Positions 1-10,228 of a DNA stretch of 64,000 nt are shown here, in pieces. The stretch's first letter is position 1. The number at the start of each line of letters is the position of its first letter. The stretch is taken from contig NZ_MASU01000005.1 in assembly GCF_003202235.1 (NCBI RefSeq), positions 1,364,001 through 1,428,000 on the forward strand, read 5' to 3'. Made by a program: the position numbers and the translations under genes. The notes under the pieces are model-generated. The model was not told the DNA's origin. It saw only the letters and a program-made list of their open reading frames with translations, and ran no database searches. Source of the stretch: Prauserella flavalba (GTDB lineage: Bacteria; Actinomycetota; Actinomycetes; Mycobacteriales; Pseudonocardiaceae).

Positions 1-1675
1 CGAAGGACGGGAACGTCCACGCGTTGACGTCGCGGTCGATCGGCACGTCGAACACCGCGGGCTCCCCCGCGGCGAACGCGTCGGCCACGCGCTGCCGCAG
101 CTTCGCCAGGCTGGTCACCACCTCGCCACCGACCCCCATCGCCCGTGCCGCCATGCCGTAGTCGACGGGTCCGAAGTCGACACCGATCGTGCGGCCGTCG
201 AAGTGCAGTTCCTGTTCCTGCCGGATGTTGCCATAGCTGGAGTCGTTGAGGACCACGACGCACACGTTGCCGCCGACGCGGGCGAGCGTCTCCAGCTCGC
301 CGAGGCTCATGCCGAGCGAGCCGTCGCCGATGAGCGCGAGCACGGGCCGCTTCGGGTCGATGAGCGAGGCCGCGATCGCCGAGGGCAGTGCGAAACCCAT
401 GTTGCCGAAGCCGACCGGCTTGATGTAGCTGTTCGGCCTCGTGATCTCCCAGAGGAACGACCACACGCCGGGGTTGCCCGCGTCGGGGATCAGCAGCGTG
501 TCGTCGGGCGCCACCTCGCGCAGCGTGCGCACGATGTCGGCGGGCGAGAGCACGCCCTCGGCGTCGGGGTCGCGCACCTCCGAGCCCTGCCACCACACGG
601 TGCGCGCCTTGCTCAGCGACGCGAGCCATTCGGCGCGGCCCTGCCTGGCCGCCTCCGCGCGGTCGCCGACCGCGGTGACCAGGTCCCGGGCGAACGACCC
701 GAGATCGCCCACCACGCCCTGCGTGACCTCGGAGTAGTAGCGGCCGATCATGGCGGGGTCGACGTCGACCTGGACCACCTCGGGCAGGGCACGCTTCCAG
801 CGGCCGGTCGACACCGCGTTGAGGCTGTTCCCGAGCGCCAGCACCAGATCGGCCTCGCCGAGCACCTCACCGGAGAGTGCGGTGCCCATCCGGCTCACGG
901 CACCGAAGACCAGCGGGTGCGTCGTCGGAACCGAGCCGATGCCGTTGAACGTGGTCACCACGGGGATGCCGAGCGCGTCGGCCAGCGCGAGCACGTCCTC
1001 GCTCGCCCGCGCGCGGTTGCCGCCGTTGCCGAGCCAGATCACCGGCCGCTTCGCGGCCAGCACGCGTTCGGCGACCCTCGCGAGCGCGACCGGGTTGGCC
1101 GACGGCCGCTCGCCGACCCAGTCGCGGCTCGGGTGCACCTCGGGGACCGAGGGCGGGTTCGCGACCTCGCCCTCGATGGTGTCGCGGGCGAAGTCGAGGT
1201 GCACCGGGCCGGGGTTGCCGGTCAGCGCGTTGACGTAGGCCTCCTCCATCGCCTGCTTGATCGACGACGCGTGCGCCACGAGGCGGGAGTACTTCACGAG
1301 CGGCTTGATCAGCTCGACGTGGTCGGCGTTCTGCGCGTCGTCCTTGTGGATGTTCTCACCGTTGTTGTTGCACGTGAGGACGAAACCGGGGCTGGAGTCG
1401 CGGTAGGCACCGCCGATGCCGGTGAGCAGGTTGGTGGCGCCGGGGCCGGTGGTGGAGATGCACGCGGCCGGCTTGCCGGTGAGCCTGCCGTAGGCGTCCA
1501 TCATCACGGCGGCGGCGTTCTCGTGCCGGGTGTGGACGACCTCGATGCCCGGGGTGTCGATGATCGCGTCGGTGATCGCCAGCGTCTGCCCGCCGACGAC
1601 GCCGAAGACGTACTCGACGCCGAAGGAGCGCAGCAGGTCGACGACCAGCTGGCCACCGGTCTTGGGAGTGCTCAT
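1..1675 (-). CDS. Thiamine-diphosphate enzyme, acetolactate synthase-like (3' end outside window)
   Basis: A large ThDP-dependent enzyme; 558 codons are visible and the C-terminus lies beyond the left edge. The N-terminal pyrimidine-binding domain carries the catalytic Glu in TRHENAAAV (E52) and the glycine-rich TTGPGATN stretch. The C-terminal cofactor-binding domain has GDGS at about residue 450, followed about 27 residues later by LNDSSYG, the GDG-to-N motif with ND in place of NN. The layout fits the acetolactate synthase / benzoylformate decarboxylase / 2-hydroxyacyl-CoA lyase superfamily. It is the last visible gene of an operon with two MaoC-like proteins and a transporter, so a catabolic lyase or decarboxylase is more likely than branched-chain biosynthesis; the reaction itself is not determined. 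The ATG start lies 37 nt after the upstream stop. Confidence 0.85.
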   Translation of the reverse strand, partial: MSTPKTGGQLVVDLLRSFGVEYVFGVVGGQTLAITDAIIDTPGIEVVHTRHENAAAVMMDAYGRLTGKPAACISTTGPGATNLLTGIGGAYRDSSPGFVLTCNNNGENIHKDDAQNADHVELIKPLVKYSRLVAHASSIKQAMEEAYVNALTGNPGPVHLDFARDTIEGEVANPPSVPEVHPSRDWVGERPSANPVALARVAERVLAAKRPVIWLGNGGNRARASEDVLALADALGIPVVTTFNGIGSVPTTHPLVFGAVSRMGTALSGEVLGEADLVLALGNSLNAVSTGRWKRALPEVVQVDVDPAMIGRYYSEVTQGVVGDLGSFARDLVTAVGDRAEAARQGRAEWLASLSKARTVWWQGSEVRDPDAEGVLSPADIVRTLREVAPDDTLLIPDAGNPGVWSFLWEITRPNSYIKPVGFGNMGFALPSAIAASLIDPKRPVLALIGDGSLGMSLGELETLARVGGNVCVVVLNDSSYGNIRQEQELHFDGRTIGVDFGPVDYGMAARAMGVGGEVVTSLAKLRQRVADAFAAGEPAVFDVPIDRDVNAWTFPSF

Positions 1676-1712
1676 GAAGGTGTTTTCCGCTTTCTGTTGT
1701 CGGTGCGGTCGG

Positions 1713-2717
1713 TCAGGACGCGGGCACGGTCACGCTCGCCCACCCGGCCGTCATCAGCCGGCCGTCGGAGTCGCGGCGCACCCAGATCTCCAGCTCGGCA
1801 CGGAGCCCGTCGGCCACCGGGGTGACCGCGGTGACGATGCCGGTCGAGGTGAACGGGTCGAAGACGTCGAGCGGGGCGAGGAACTTGACCCGCAGCCTGC
1901 CGGAGGTGAGAAAGGACGGTCCACAGCGGAGGGTCAGCAGCTGGGCGAGCACGCCGAACTGCTGCTGCCCCTGCACGATCGGCACGCGCAGGCCGCCGGC
2001 ACGGGCCACGTCGATGTCGTTGTGGATGTTGCGCACGTACTCGCCGACGCGGCTGAACACCGCCGCCTGCTCGGCGGTGATCGTCTTGTGCAGCGGGGCG
2101 AGCACGTCGCCGGGCCTGGTGGCGGCGTCGACGGTCTCGATCACCCTGGCGCCCTCGGGCACCTCGCCGGTGACGCGCTTCTCGGGCTTGGCGGAGCCGC
2201 GCCCGCCGATCGCGCCGGGGTTGGTCTTGAGGATCTCGACGCCGCGGTGCCGCACGATGCTGCGCCCGTCCTCGCCGGTGGCCTGCGCCTCCATCACGAC
2301 GTAGCCCTCACCGCGGCGCTCGTAGGCCTCGGTGTAGGTGCCGCTCAGCGTCACCACCTCGTCGAGCTTCGCCGGGCTGTCGAACCACATCTGTTCCTCG
2401 GTGTGGTAACCCACGACCTTGCTGCCGGCGTAGACGAGGGTGAACAGCTGCACGAGGTCGTTGCCCAGCAGGGCCGCCTGCCCGACACGGCCGCCGAAGG
2501 GACTGTCGTGCAGGGCCCACGGCGAGTGGTCGTCGTGGGTGAACGCGTAGCGCTTGATCTTGTGGTCGTCCACCACGACCCGGACGGTGCCGAGGTCCTC
2601 GGGGATCTCGAGGTTCTCGAACTCCGGCTCCTTGAGCCCGGCCTCCAGGTCGTCGATCTTCAGCGCCCGGCGGGGGTCGGTCAGGTCCCGCCAGGGCCGG
2701 TCGGGCGCGTTCGTCAT
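1713..2717 (-). CDS. MaoC-like double-hotdog acyl dehydratase family protein (paralogue 1)
   Basis: 334 aa, the usual length for a two-hotdog MaoC/FAS1-type protein. The N-terminal half (about 40-170) ends in the pattern YERRGEGYVVMEAQATGEDG. The C-terminal half holds the region where R-specific enoyl-CoA hydratases carry D-x4-N-P-x-H; here it reads VGEYVRNIHND, so the His is kept but the Asp-Asn-Pro arrangement is altered. The usual HGM loop is replaced by VQGQQQFG. It is paralogous to the gene at 4126-5082, and both share the V-Q-x-Q-Q-Q feature, suggesting a hetero-oligomeric pair. Its ATG overlaps the transporter stop by 4 bp (ATGA), so translation is probably coupled. Likely acts on a CoA thioester, but hydratase activity is uncertain because of the active-site change. 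Confidence 0.8.
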   Translation of the reverse strand: MTNAPDRPWRDLTDPRRALKIDDLEAGLKEPEFENLEIPEDLGTVRVVVDDHKIKRYAFTHDDHSPWALHDSPFGGRVGQAALLGNDLVQLFTLVYAGSKVVGYHTEEQMWFDSPAKLDEVVTLSGTYTEAYERRGEGYVVMEAQATGEDGRSIVRHRGVEILKTNPGAIGGRGSAKPEKRVTGEVPEGARVIETVDAATRPGDVLAPLHKTITAEQAAVFSRVGEYVRNIHNDIDVARAGGLRVPIVQGQQQFGVLAQLLTLRCGPSFLTSGRLRVKFLAPLDVFDPFTSTGIVTAVTPVADGLRAELEIWVRRDSDGRLMTAGWASVTVPAS

Positions 2718-4081
2718 CGGGCCTCCTCGTGCTCTTCGCCGATGCGGGTCATGTCGGCCTTGTTGGTCTCGGGGGCCAGCAGCGCGCACACCAGCCCGAT
2801 CACGGCGCAGACGGCGGTGATGAGCGCGATGGGCCACGGGTCTCCGTCGGTGGCGGCGAGCAGCGCCGTGGAGGCGAGCGGCCACAGTCCGATGAGGATG
2901 CTCGGCACCTGCGCGGCGAGCGACAGCCCGGTGTAGCGGACCTTCGTGCCGAACAGCTCGGAGAAGAAGGCCGGTTCGACGCCGTAGAGGGCGCCGACGC
3001 CGATCGCGTAGCCGACGGCGTAGATCACGTACATCAGCACGACCGCGTCGGCGTCGAGGATCCAGAAGAACGGGAACGACACCACCACGGCCACCACCGA
3101 GCCGAGGACGAACACGGCGCGCCTGCCGATCCGGTCGGAGAGCCTGCCGAAGAAGTAGTAGGTGTAGATCGCGAGCGCGGCCGCGACCGTGCCCGCGATG
3201 AGCACGTCGGTGCGCGGGATGTCGGTGTAGTTGGTGGCGAACGTCAGGCCGATGGTGAGGATGATGTAGCCGAACACCGCCTCGCCGAGCCGCATGCCCA
3301 TCGCGAGCAGCAGCGGCCGCTTGAACCGTGTGAACAGCTCGGCGATCGGCATCTTCTCCTTGGCCTTGTCGGTGGCCGCCTGCGCCTCGAGCTTCTCCTG
3401 CGCGGCCTGGAACGTGGGCGTCTCGGTGAGCTTGAACCGGATGAACAGTCCGACCGCGATCAGCACGGCGCTGAGCAGGAACGGAACCCGCCAGCCCCAG
3501 GACAGCAGCGCGTCGTCGGGCAGGGCGGAGACGATCGCGAAGATGCTCGTGGACATCACGAGGCCCACGGCGTTGCCGATCTGCGGGAAGCTGCCGTAGG
3601 CGCCGCGTTTGCCGGGCGGCGCGTACTCGACGGCGACGAGTGAGGCACCGCCCCACTCCCCGCCGACGCCGAAGCCCTGGATCAGCCGCAGCAGCACCAG
3701 CAGCACCGGAGCCCAGATGCCGATGTCGTCGGTGGTGGGCAGGAGTCCGATGAGGAACGTCGAGACGCCCATGAGCATGAGCGTGGTGACGAGCGCGGCC
3801 TTGCGCCCGAACTTGTCGCCGAAGTGCCCGAAGACGATGCCGCCGACGGGGCGGGCGAAGAAGCCGACGCCGAACACGGCGAACGCCGAGAGCGTGCCGA
3901 TGATCGGGTCGGCCTCGTTGGGGAAGAACAGCTCACCGAAGACGAGCGCCGAGGCGGTGCCGAAGATGAAGTAGTCGTACCACTCCACGGCGGTGCCGAC
4001 GAGGCTCGCGACGGCGGCGCGCTTGGCCAGTCTGGTGCGCTCGGCCTCGGTGGCGGGAGGAGCTGTGGCGGGTTCGGCCAT
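2714..4081 (-). CDS. MFS transporter, metabolite:H+ symporter (MHS) family
   Basis: 455 aa with about 12 hydrophobic segments. The first helix region contains GTAVEWYDYFIFG, the hallmark opening of MHS-family carriers such as ShiA, KgtP and ProP. The MFS loop 2-3 motif is GHFGDKFGRK and the loop 8-9 repeat is GRLSDRIGRR. These carriers import organic acids or zwitterions with protons across the cytoplasmic membrane. The start is well supported: AAAGGAG lies 7 nt before the ATG. It sits between two MaoC-like genes and upstream of the ThDP enzyme, so it very likely imports the substrate of that pathway. Substrate specificity cannot be read from the sequence. Confidence 0.9.
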   Translation of the reverse strand: MAEPATAPPATEAERTRLAKRAAVASLVGTAVEWYDYFIFGTASALVFGELFFPNEADPIIGTLSAFAVFGVGFFARPVGGIVFGHFGDKFGRKAALVTTLMLMGVSTFLIGLLPTTDDIGIWAPVLLVLLRLIQGFGVGGEWGGASLVAVEYAPPGKRGAYGSFPQIGNAVGLVMSTSIFAIVSALPDDALLSWGWRVPFLLSAVLIAVGLFIRFKLTETPTFQAAQEKLEAQAATDKAKEKMPIAELFTRFKRPLLLAMGMRLGEAVFGYIILTIGLTFATNYTDIPRTDVLIAGTVAAALAIYTYYFFGRLSDRIGRRAVFVLGSVVAVVVSFPFFWILDADAVVLMYVIYAVGYAIGVGALYGVEPAFFSELFGTKVRYTGLSLAAQVPSILIGLWPLASTALLAATDGDPWPIALITAVCAVIGLVCALLAPETNKADMTRIGEEHEEAR

Positions 4082-4125
4082 GATGACTCCTTTGTCGATC
4101 TGGGGGGACGGGGTGGGAGCGGGGG

Positions 4126-5082
4126 TCAGAGCAGCGGGGTGGGGCGGGCCGGGTCGTCGCCGACCCGCGCCGAGGCCCAGCCGAGTGCGGTGCGCGTGCC
4201 GTCGGCCTTGTCGACCCAGACCTCGAGTTCGAGCCTGCCGTCGCCGGTGACGCCGGAGATCGCGCCGCTCGTGGTCAGCTCGTCGCCGACGAACACGGGC
4301 GAGACGAACCGCAGGTCCAACTCGCCGGAGGTGAAGAAGCTCGCGCCGAAGAAGTCGACCACGTTGGAGATGATGAAACCGGTCTGCTGCTGGGCCTGCA
4401 CGATCGTTCGGTCGAGCCCGGACGCGGCGGCCTTCTCCGGGTGGGTGTGCACATTGGAGTAGCCGCGGCCCGCCCACGAGAACACCGACATCTGGTCCTG
4501 GGTGAACGCGAGGGAGCGGGACGGGATGCCGGCGTGCTCGGGCGCGTCGAGCCGCGCGCGGGTGACCACGGGCAGGTTCGCGTCGACCGTGCCGCGGACG
4601 GTGCGTGGCCGCTCGGCGCCCGCGGCCCTGCCCTTGCCGACCACCTCGCCCGCGACGGTGCGCATGATCTCCTTGCCGACGTGGCGCACCAGGAGCCTGC
4701 CGTCGGCCCCGCGCGCCTCGGCCTCGAGCGTCACGTAGCCCTGGCCACGGCGTTCGTACTTCTCGACGTAGCCGCCCTGGATGGTCACCGTCTCCCCGAC
4801 CGGGATCGGCGCGTGGAACGTGAGGTGCTCGTGAGTGTGCAGCCCCTGGGCCGTGTTGCCGTCGTAGTTCTCGTAGAAGAGGAACAGCAGGTCGTTGGCG
4901 AGCACGAGCGGGTGGCCGACCGGGCCGCCGAACGGCGACTCTCCGAAGTACCAGGACCCGTAGTCGTCTTCGCAGTAGGCGTAGTCGAGCACCTTGCGCC
5001 GGTCGACGGTCACGGAGACCGGCCCCATCGGCTCGGGTACCTCGACGAGCTCGTAGCGGGCCTCTTTCAGCTGCGACGGCAT
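4126..5082 (-). CDS. MaoC-like double-hotdog acyl dehydratase family protein (paralogue 2)
   Basis: 318 aa, first gene of the operon. It shares architecture and motifs with the gene at 1713-2717: SPFGGPVGHPLVLANDL near residue 50, YERRGQGYVTLEAEARGADG, and a C-terminal hotdog with AGRGYSNVHTHPEKA and VQAQQQTG where hydratases have D-x4-N-P-x-H and HGM. His is retained and the Asp is missing. The ATG is chosen because GGAGG lies 5 nt upstream; an in-frame GTG two codons earlier overlaps that ribosome site. The upstream 100 bp has an AT-richer stretch near 5110-5128 with two copies of CTAGTC 10 bp apart (minus strand), possibly an operator. Probably a subunit or partner of the other paralogue. 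Confidence 0.8.
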   Translation of the reverse strand: MPSQLKEARYELVEVPEPMGPVSVTVDRRKVLDYAYCEDDYGSWYFGESPFGGPVGHPLVLANDLLFLFYENYDGNTAQGLHTHEHLTFHAPIPVGETVTIQGGYVEKYERRGQGYVTLEAEARGADGRLLVRHVGKEIMRTVAGEVVGKGRAAGAERPRTVRGTVDANLPVVTRARLDAPEHAGIPSRSLAFTQDQMSVFSWAGRGYSNVHTHPEKAAASGLDRTIVQAQQQTGFIISNVVDFFGASFFTSGELDLRFVSPVFVGDELTTSGAISGVTGDGRLELEVWVDKADGTRTALGWASARVGDDPARPTPLL

Positions 5083-5169
5083 TGTCACCTCCAGCGGGAA
5101 CGTTGACTAGATGTATAGACGACTAGGCAGAACGTAGATCCGCGGGGCCCCCACTGTCAACCCGGCACC

Positions 5170-5193
5170 CTGAGCGCGGGGCGTACCGCTCAG
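5170..5193 (-). terminator. Inverted repeat at the 3' end of the ABC exporter operon
   Basis: CTGAGCG and CGCTCAG form a perfect 7-bp stem with a 10-nt GC-rich loop, overlapping the stop codon of the downstream ATPase gene. Position and GC-rich stem suggest a transcript end in an actinomycete, where U-tracts are often absent. No U-run follows. Confidence 0.35.
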
Positions 5194-5803
5194 CCCAGCG
5201 TGATCTCCCGGTCGGCACGGCCGATCGCGACGGGGTCGTGGCTGGCGATGAGCACGGAGGCGCCCCGGTCGGCGGCCGCACGCAGCACGTCGAGCACGAG
5301 CGCGCCCCGGCGGCGGTCCTGGTGCGAGGTCGGCTCGTCGGCCAGCACCAGCGACGCCCCGGCTGCCAGCGCCCGGCCCACGGCGGCACGCTGCTGCTCG
5401 CCCCGGGACGTCTCGCCCGGCAGCCTGCCCGCGAGGTGCGTCAGGTCCAGTGCCGCCAGCAGGCCGGCCACGTCGGCGTCCCCGGTGCGGCGGGCCGCGA
5501 ACGCGAGGTTGTCCTCGATGGTGAGCTCGTCGAGGAGGCTGATCGACTGCGGCACCACGCCGAGGTGCTCCCACGGCTGCTCGGCCATGCGCACGTCCGG
5601 CAGCGGCGGGTGCGGCTTCACCTCGCCGTCGTCGGGGGTCTCCCAGCCACCCGCGATCATGAGCAGCGTGCTCTTGCCGGAGCCGGATGGGCCCGTCAGG
5701 ACGACCAGCTCGCCCGGGTACAGCTCGAGGCTCACCGGGGCGAGCGCCGTCGTGCGCCCGTAGTCCTTGCGCACGCCGGACACCGTCAGGATCGGTCCCC
5801 CGT

Positions 5804-5807
<4 letters not shown>
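5190..5807 (-). CDS. ABC transporter ATP-binding protein (LolD/MacB type), second ATPase
   Basis: 205 aa nucleotide-binding subunit. Walker A is GPSGSGKST (about 38-46), the Q-loop lies in VVPQSISLLDELT, Walker B is LVLADEPTS and the switch His is in ASHDP. The ABC signature reads TSRGEQQR instead of LSGGQQR, an unusual substitution. It overlaps the upstream ATPase gene by 4 bp (ATGA), so the two are coupled. With the 876-aa FtsX-type permease it forms a probable exporter or envelope-remodelling machine at the cytoplasmic membrane. The two ATPases probably form a heterodimer in which this one supplies the degenerate signature. Substrate unknown. Confidence 0.88.
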
Positions 5808-6467
<660 letters not shown>

Positions 6468-6481
<14 letters not shown>

Positions 6482-9098
6482 GCAGCACCTCCGAGGGCCG
6501 GGCGGCCGAGGCCGCGCGCTGTGCCGCCGCCGAGGCCACGACCGCGGTGAGCGCGGTCGCCACGGCGAGCACGGCGAACACCGGCCAGGGCAGTGCGACG
6601 AGCGTGCCGGGCGCGCTCGCCGGGTTGAGGTCGTAGTCCGCCGCCGTCGACGCGATCACCGCGGCGGCGAGCAGCGCGCCCGTCGCGAACCCGGCCAGCA
6701 GCAGCCCGCCGACCTCCAGCACCAGAGCCCGCCAGTGCGCCCCGGCGCCGATGCCCATCCGCCGCAGCAGCACCGACGCACTGCGCCTCGCGCGCGAGCG
6801 CGCGTCGAGGTAGAGCTGCAGCCCCACCACGATCACCACGCCGGTGAGCAGCGAGACGGCCGCGAGGAAGGCGAAGGTGTAGGTGATCCCGGCGTAGACG
6901 CCGCTGGCCTGCACGTCCTCGGCGCGCGCGACGGCGCTCACCGGCAGGCCCGCCGTGGCGGCCGCGGCCACGATCTCGTCGGGATCACCGCGCGCCCACA
7001 GCTGCGGTTGCGCCGCCGGCGCCAGGTCGTCGAGCAGTGCGCGGTCGACGAGCACCAGCGGGTAGCCGGCCTGCTTTCCGGGCAGCTGCGCCACGTCGAG
7101 GAGGTCCAGTTCGCGGTGCTGGTTCCTGATCGTGAGCACGGAACCGATGTCCACTGAGGACGTTCCGGCGACGGCCGCGCCACCGCCGGAGAGGTGGCCG
7201 AGCACCTCGACGAGCGAAGGGCCGGGCAGGCCCGGGTCCCAGAAGGCGGCCTCGGCGAAGGTCTCCGGATCGACGCCGAGGACGTGGACGGTGGTGTCGC
7301 CGAGCCGCGCGTCGACGTAGCGCGTGGCCACGCTCGCGCGCCCGGCCAGCCGCGGCGGCACGGGCGCCCGCTCCCTCAGTGACAGCACCGCGTCGGCGCC
7401 GACGATCAGCTGCCCCTCGGCGTGCATCGTGCGGTCGACGGAACCGGTGACCGTGGCGCCGTACCCGGCGAGCGCGACGGGCACGGCGGTGGCGCCGACG
7501 AGCACCGAGGCCACCAGCGGCGCGGCGACCACGCGCCTGGCCGCGAGGTACACCGCGGGACGCGTCATCGACCGGGGGCGGGAACGCAGCCGGCGCAGCA
7601 TCCACCGGACGAGCCGGGCGCCGAGCATCGCCAGCCCGATCGCCAGCAGGACCGGCGACACGATGAGCCTCGGCGGGATGCGGGCGACCGTGCCCACGGC
7701 GTCGGCGGCACGCACCTGCACGTCGGCGTCGAGCACGAACCAGCAGACCACCGCCGCGCCCAGCGGCAGCACCTCCCACGGCACGCGGGCCCGCCGCCGG
7801 TGCCGCGCGGGCCGCGTGTCGTGCAGGCGCCCGGCCCGGAACCCGGCGACGGCCGCGATCACCGCCAGCGCGGCCACCAGTGCCGTGGCGGCGGCGACGA
7901 GCGAGGCCGTGGTGGCGCCGGGCGTCACGAGCGGGCTCGGGCCCGCGGCCGCGACGAGCCCCCGCGCACCGGCCCAGCCGGCGACGGCGCCGAGCACCAC
8001 GGCGCCCGCCGTTTCCAGTGCCGCCTTGCCGCCGAGCGCGAGCGGCCCCACCCCGCGCGCGGACAGCACGGCCAGCTCGGCCCGCCGCCGGTCGGCCCAG
8101 AACGCGCCGGCCGCGGCGGCGATCACGAGCCCGGCGACCGTGCCCGCCGCCGCGAGGGGCACGACCGTGCCGGTCAGCGCGGCCAGCACCAGCTCGGAGC
8201 GGTTGACCTTGTCGGCCAGCGAGGACGTGAACGCACCGCCGTACGGTGCCGAGTCGTCGAACAGGCCGGGTTCCGGCGAGTCGACGGTGTTCGCGCGCAG
8301 CCGCTCGATCCCCTCCGCCGCGGGCCGGGCGCCGACCGTGGTGAGCCCTCCGGTGTCGACCGCCCGCTCGATCCACATCGACGCTCCGGTGTCCTCGGCG
8401 ACGGCGAGCAGGTCGGCGCGCGACACGAACGCCACCGGGTACACCGGTGCGTTGCCGAGCGGGGTGCCGTGAACGGTCTCGCGCAGGCTGCACCAGAACG
8501 GCCGTTCAGGCACCGAGCGCAGGTCGCGGAACACCGCGGCCACGGGCATGGTCGCCCTGCCGTCGCGGCTGGAGAGCGTCACCTCGTCACCCACCGACAG
8601 GCCCTGGAGCTCGGCGAAACGGTCGGGCACCCACACACCCCGGCCCTCGCCCCCGGCGATCACGTCGACGTGCTCGCCGAACCCGTCGCGCGCGGCGAGC
8701 GTCACGAGCGACTGGTCGGGCACGGGCGCGGGGCCCACGCTCGCGGTGGTCAGCAGCGTCACCACCGGCCCGCCCAGGTGGTCCAGCCCACCGGTCTGGG
8801 CGCGCACCAGCTCCACCCGCCGGTCGACGAGGTCCCGCCCGACCGGATCTCCCGGAGCCTCGGGCGCGGGCCGCATCGGGACGGCACCGGTGAGCTGCAT
8901 GCCCGTCTGCCACGTGCACGACGCGTCGACCAGCTGCCTCAGCGTGGCGTTGCCCGCGGAGGACAGGAACAGCGGAGCCGCCGCGGCAGGCAACGCCACG
9001 AGCAACGCACCCACCGCGACCGCCAGGGCCACGACGGGCCTGCGCAGCAGCATCAGCGGCGCGCGCGACCACGGCGCCGGCATCCCCCAGCGGCTCAT
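6468..9098 (-). CDS. FtsX-like ABC transporter permease
   Basis: 876 aa, first gene of the exporter operon. One N-terminal transmembrane segment (about 20-42) is followed by a large extracytoplasmic domain to about residue 290. Three helices with the FtsX core follow (about 300-420), then a central hydrophobic linker, a second extracytoplasmic domain, and a C-terminal three-helix FtsX core (about 755-865). This is the duplicated MacB/FtsX organisation of actinobacterial permeases. The extracytoplasmic domain has at least two Cys residues (near CTWQTG and WCSLRE) that could pair. The start ATG has no strong ribosome site; a downstream ATG six codons later is an alternative. Exports or mechanically transmits to an unknown envelope target. 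Confidence 0.85.
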
Positions 9099-9469
9099 CC
9101 GGTGGAGTCTGTCATGTCGTCGGGCACGCTCTCCGGCTGCCGCCGATTCGTGGCCCCGCGCTTTCCGGCAGTGCCGCCGGATCGCGGCCCACCTGGTGCG
9201 CCGCCAGGCCTCGGCTCCGGCCTTGATCGCTTCGCGGAGGCGGCAGATGATCCTGCAGGGCCGGCAGTTCCTCCCGCGATGCGGACTTCCTGATTCGCTA
9301 CGGCCGCGGGGACGCCGTGCGTTGGTCCGGCCGGATCACGCGGTGACGGGCTGGGACGCCGAGCCGCCCGGAATCGTCGCCCTGGCCGGGTCGAAGGCGG
9401 CTCGGCACACCCGCCGTCGTCAGGCCGAAATCGTGAATAGGTGCGGCGGACCGGGGTAGCCGAGGCGAC
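9099..9469. other. 371-bp intergenic region, no supported gene
   Basis: This lies between the start of the exporter permease (minus) and the start of a membrane-protein gene (plus), so it should hold two divergent promoters. I saw no convincing -35/-10 pair and no recognisable protein. A short open stretch ending in LIRYGRGDAVRWSGRITR before a stop near 9343 could be a gene remnant but matches nothing I know. Confidence 0.4.
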
Positions 9470-10003
9470 ATGATGAAACACGCGCTGTGGGAAGGGCCGG
9501 CCGCCGGTGCGGCGGGAGTGCTGGCGATGACGTTGGGCGAGAAGGTGGAGCAACGCCTGACCGGTCGCCCGGACTCGCACGTTCCCGCCAGGACCATGCA
9601 ACGGCTCACCGGGATGCGGGAACGAGCCGGCCGGCAGCCGGCTCCGGTGAACCTGGCGATGCACATCGGCCAGGGCATACTGCTCGGCGTGCTGCGCTCG
9701 GTGATGGCGCACGCGGGGCTACGCGGCCCGTGGTCCTCAGCGAAGTTCGCCGTGGTGCGGCTGACCAACGACCAGATCCTGGAGAACGCCACGGGCGTGG
9801 GCTCCCCGCCGCCCACCTGGCCCCGGCAGGAACTCGTGGTGGACCTGCTGCACAAGACCGTGTACGCATTCACCACCGGCGTCGTCGCCGACGCGCTGGC
9901 CGCCCGCTCCGGCCCTGGCCCGGGGCAGCGCCACGCCGCGCTGCGTCCCGGCCGCCACGCCGACGTCGGGCCGATACCGCGCGAGCACGCCCACACCCGG
10001 TAG
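9470..10003 (+). CDS. Conserved hypothetical membrane-associated protein
   Basis: 177 aa, no family recognised with certainty. An N-terminal small-residue-rich helix (GPAAGAAGVLAMTLGEKVEQ) could be membrane-inserted, a second weaker hydrophobic stretch lies around AMHIGQGILLGVLRSVMAHAG, and a third around KTVYAFTTGVVADALA. The pattern (helix, short polar loop with RPDSHVPARTMQRL, further helices) recalls small actinobacterial membrane proteins of unknown function. The ORF opens with two consecutive ATG codons; either may be used. It stands alone between the exporter operon and rtcB. Confidence 0.6.
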   Translation: MMKHALWEGPAAGAAGVLAMTLGEKVEQRLTGRPDSHVPARTMQRLTGMRERAGRQPAPVNLAMHIGQGILLGVLRSVMAHAGLRGPWSSAKFAVVRLTNDQILENATGVGSPPPTWPRQELVVDLLHKTVYAFTTGVVADALAARSGPGPGQRHAALRPGRHADVGPIPREHAHTR

Positions 10004-10228
10004 GCGCTCCGAGCGCCCGGCGCCCCCACAAGCACCGCGGAACCACGGCCGAATCCGCTCGGCCCGCCGAACCGGAGCCCGGCCCGGCACGGGCGGCCGC
10101 TGGCCAGCCGCGCGGTAACGGGGCCGGTATGTCCACACCGGACTCACCGGGCGCCGTGACAATCCGGTTGCGCCCGCCGTGCCGAACGATCATCCTGGAT
10201 CGCCGGTACCGCAAGGGAAGGAAACTTG

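Noticed and set aside
203-1825. Long plus-strand open frame (540 codons) over the ThDP enzyme gene
   Set aside because: Arg/His/Asp-rich, with no family features; it is the shadow of the well-supported minus-strand enzyme.
7422-9293. Long plus-strand open frame over the FtsX permease gene
   Set aside because: Low-complexity R/G/H/P-rich product typical of GC-rich antisense frames; the minus-strand permease explains the region.
9095-9712. Minus-strand open frame crossing the 9.1-9.5 kb intergenic region
   Set aside because: Overlaps the plus-strand membrane-protein gene, has no recognisable motifs and no ribosome site.
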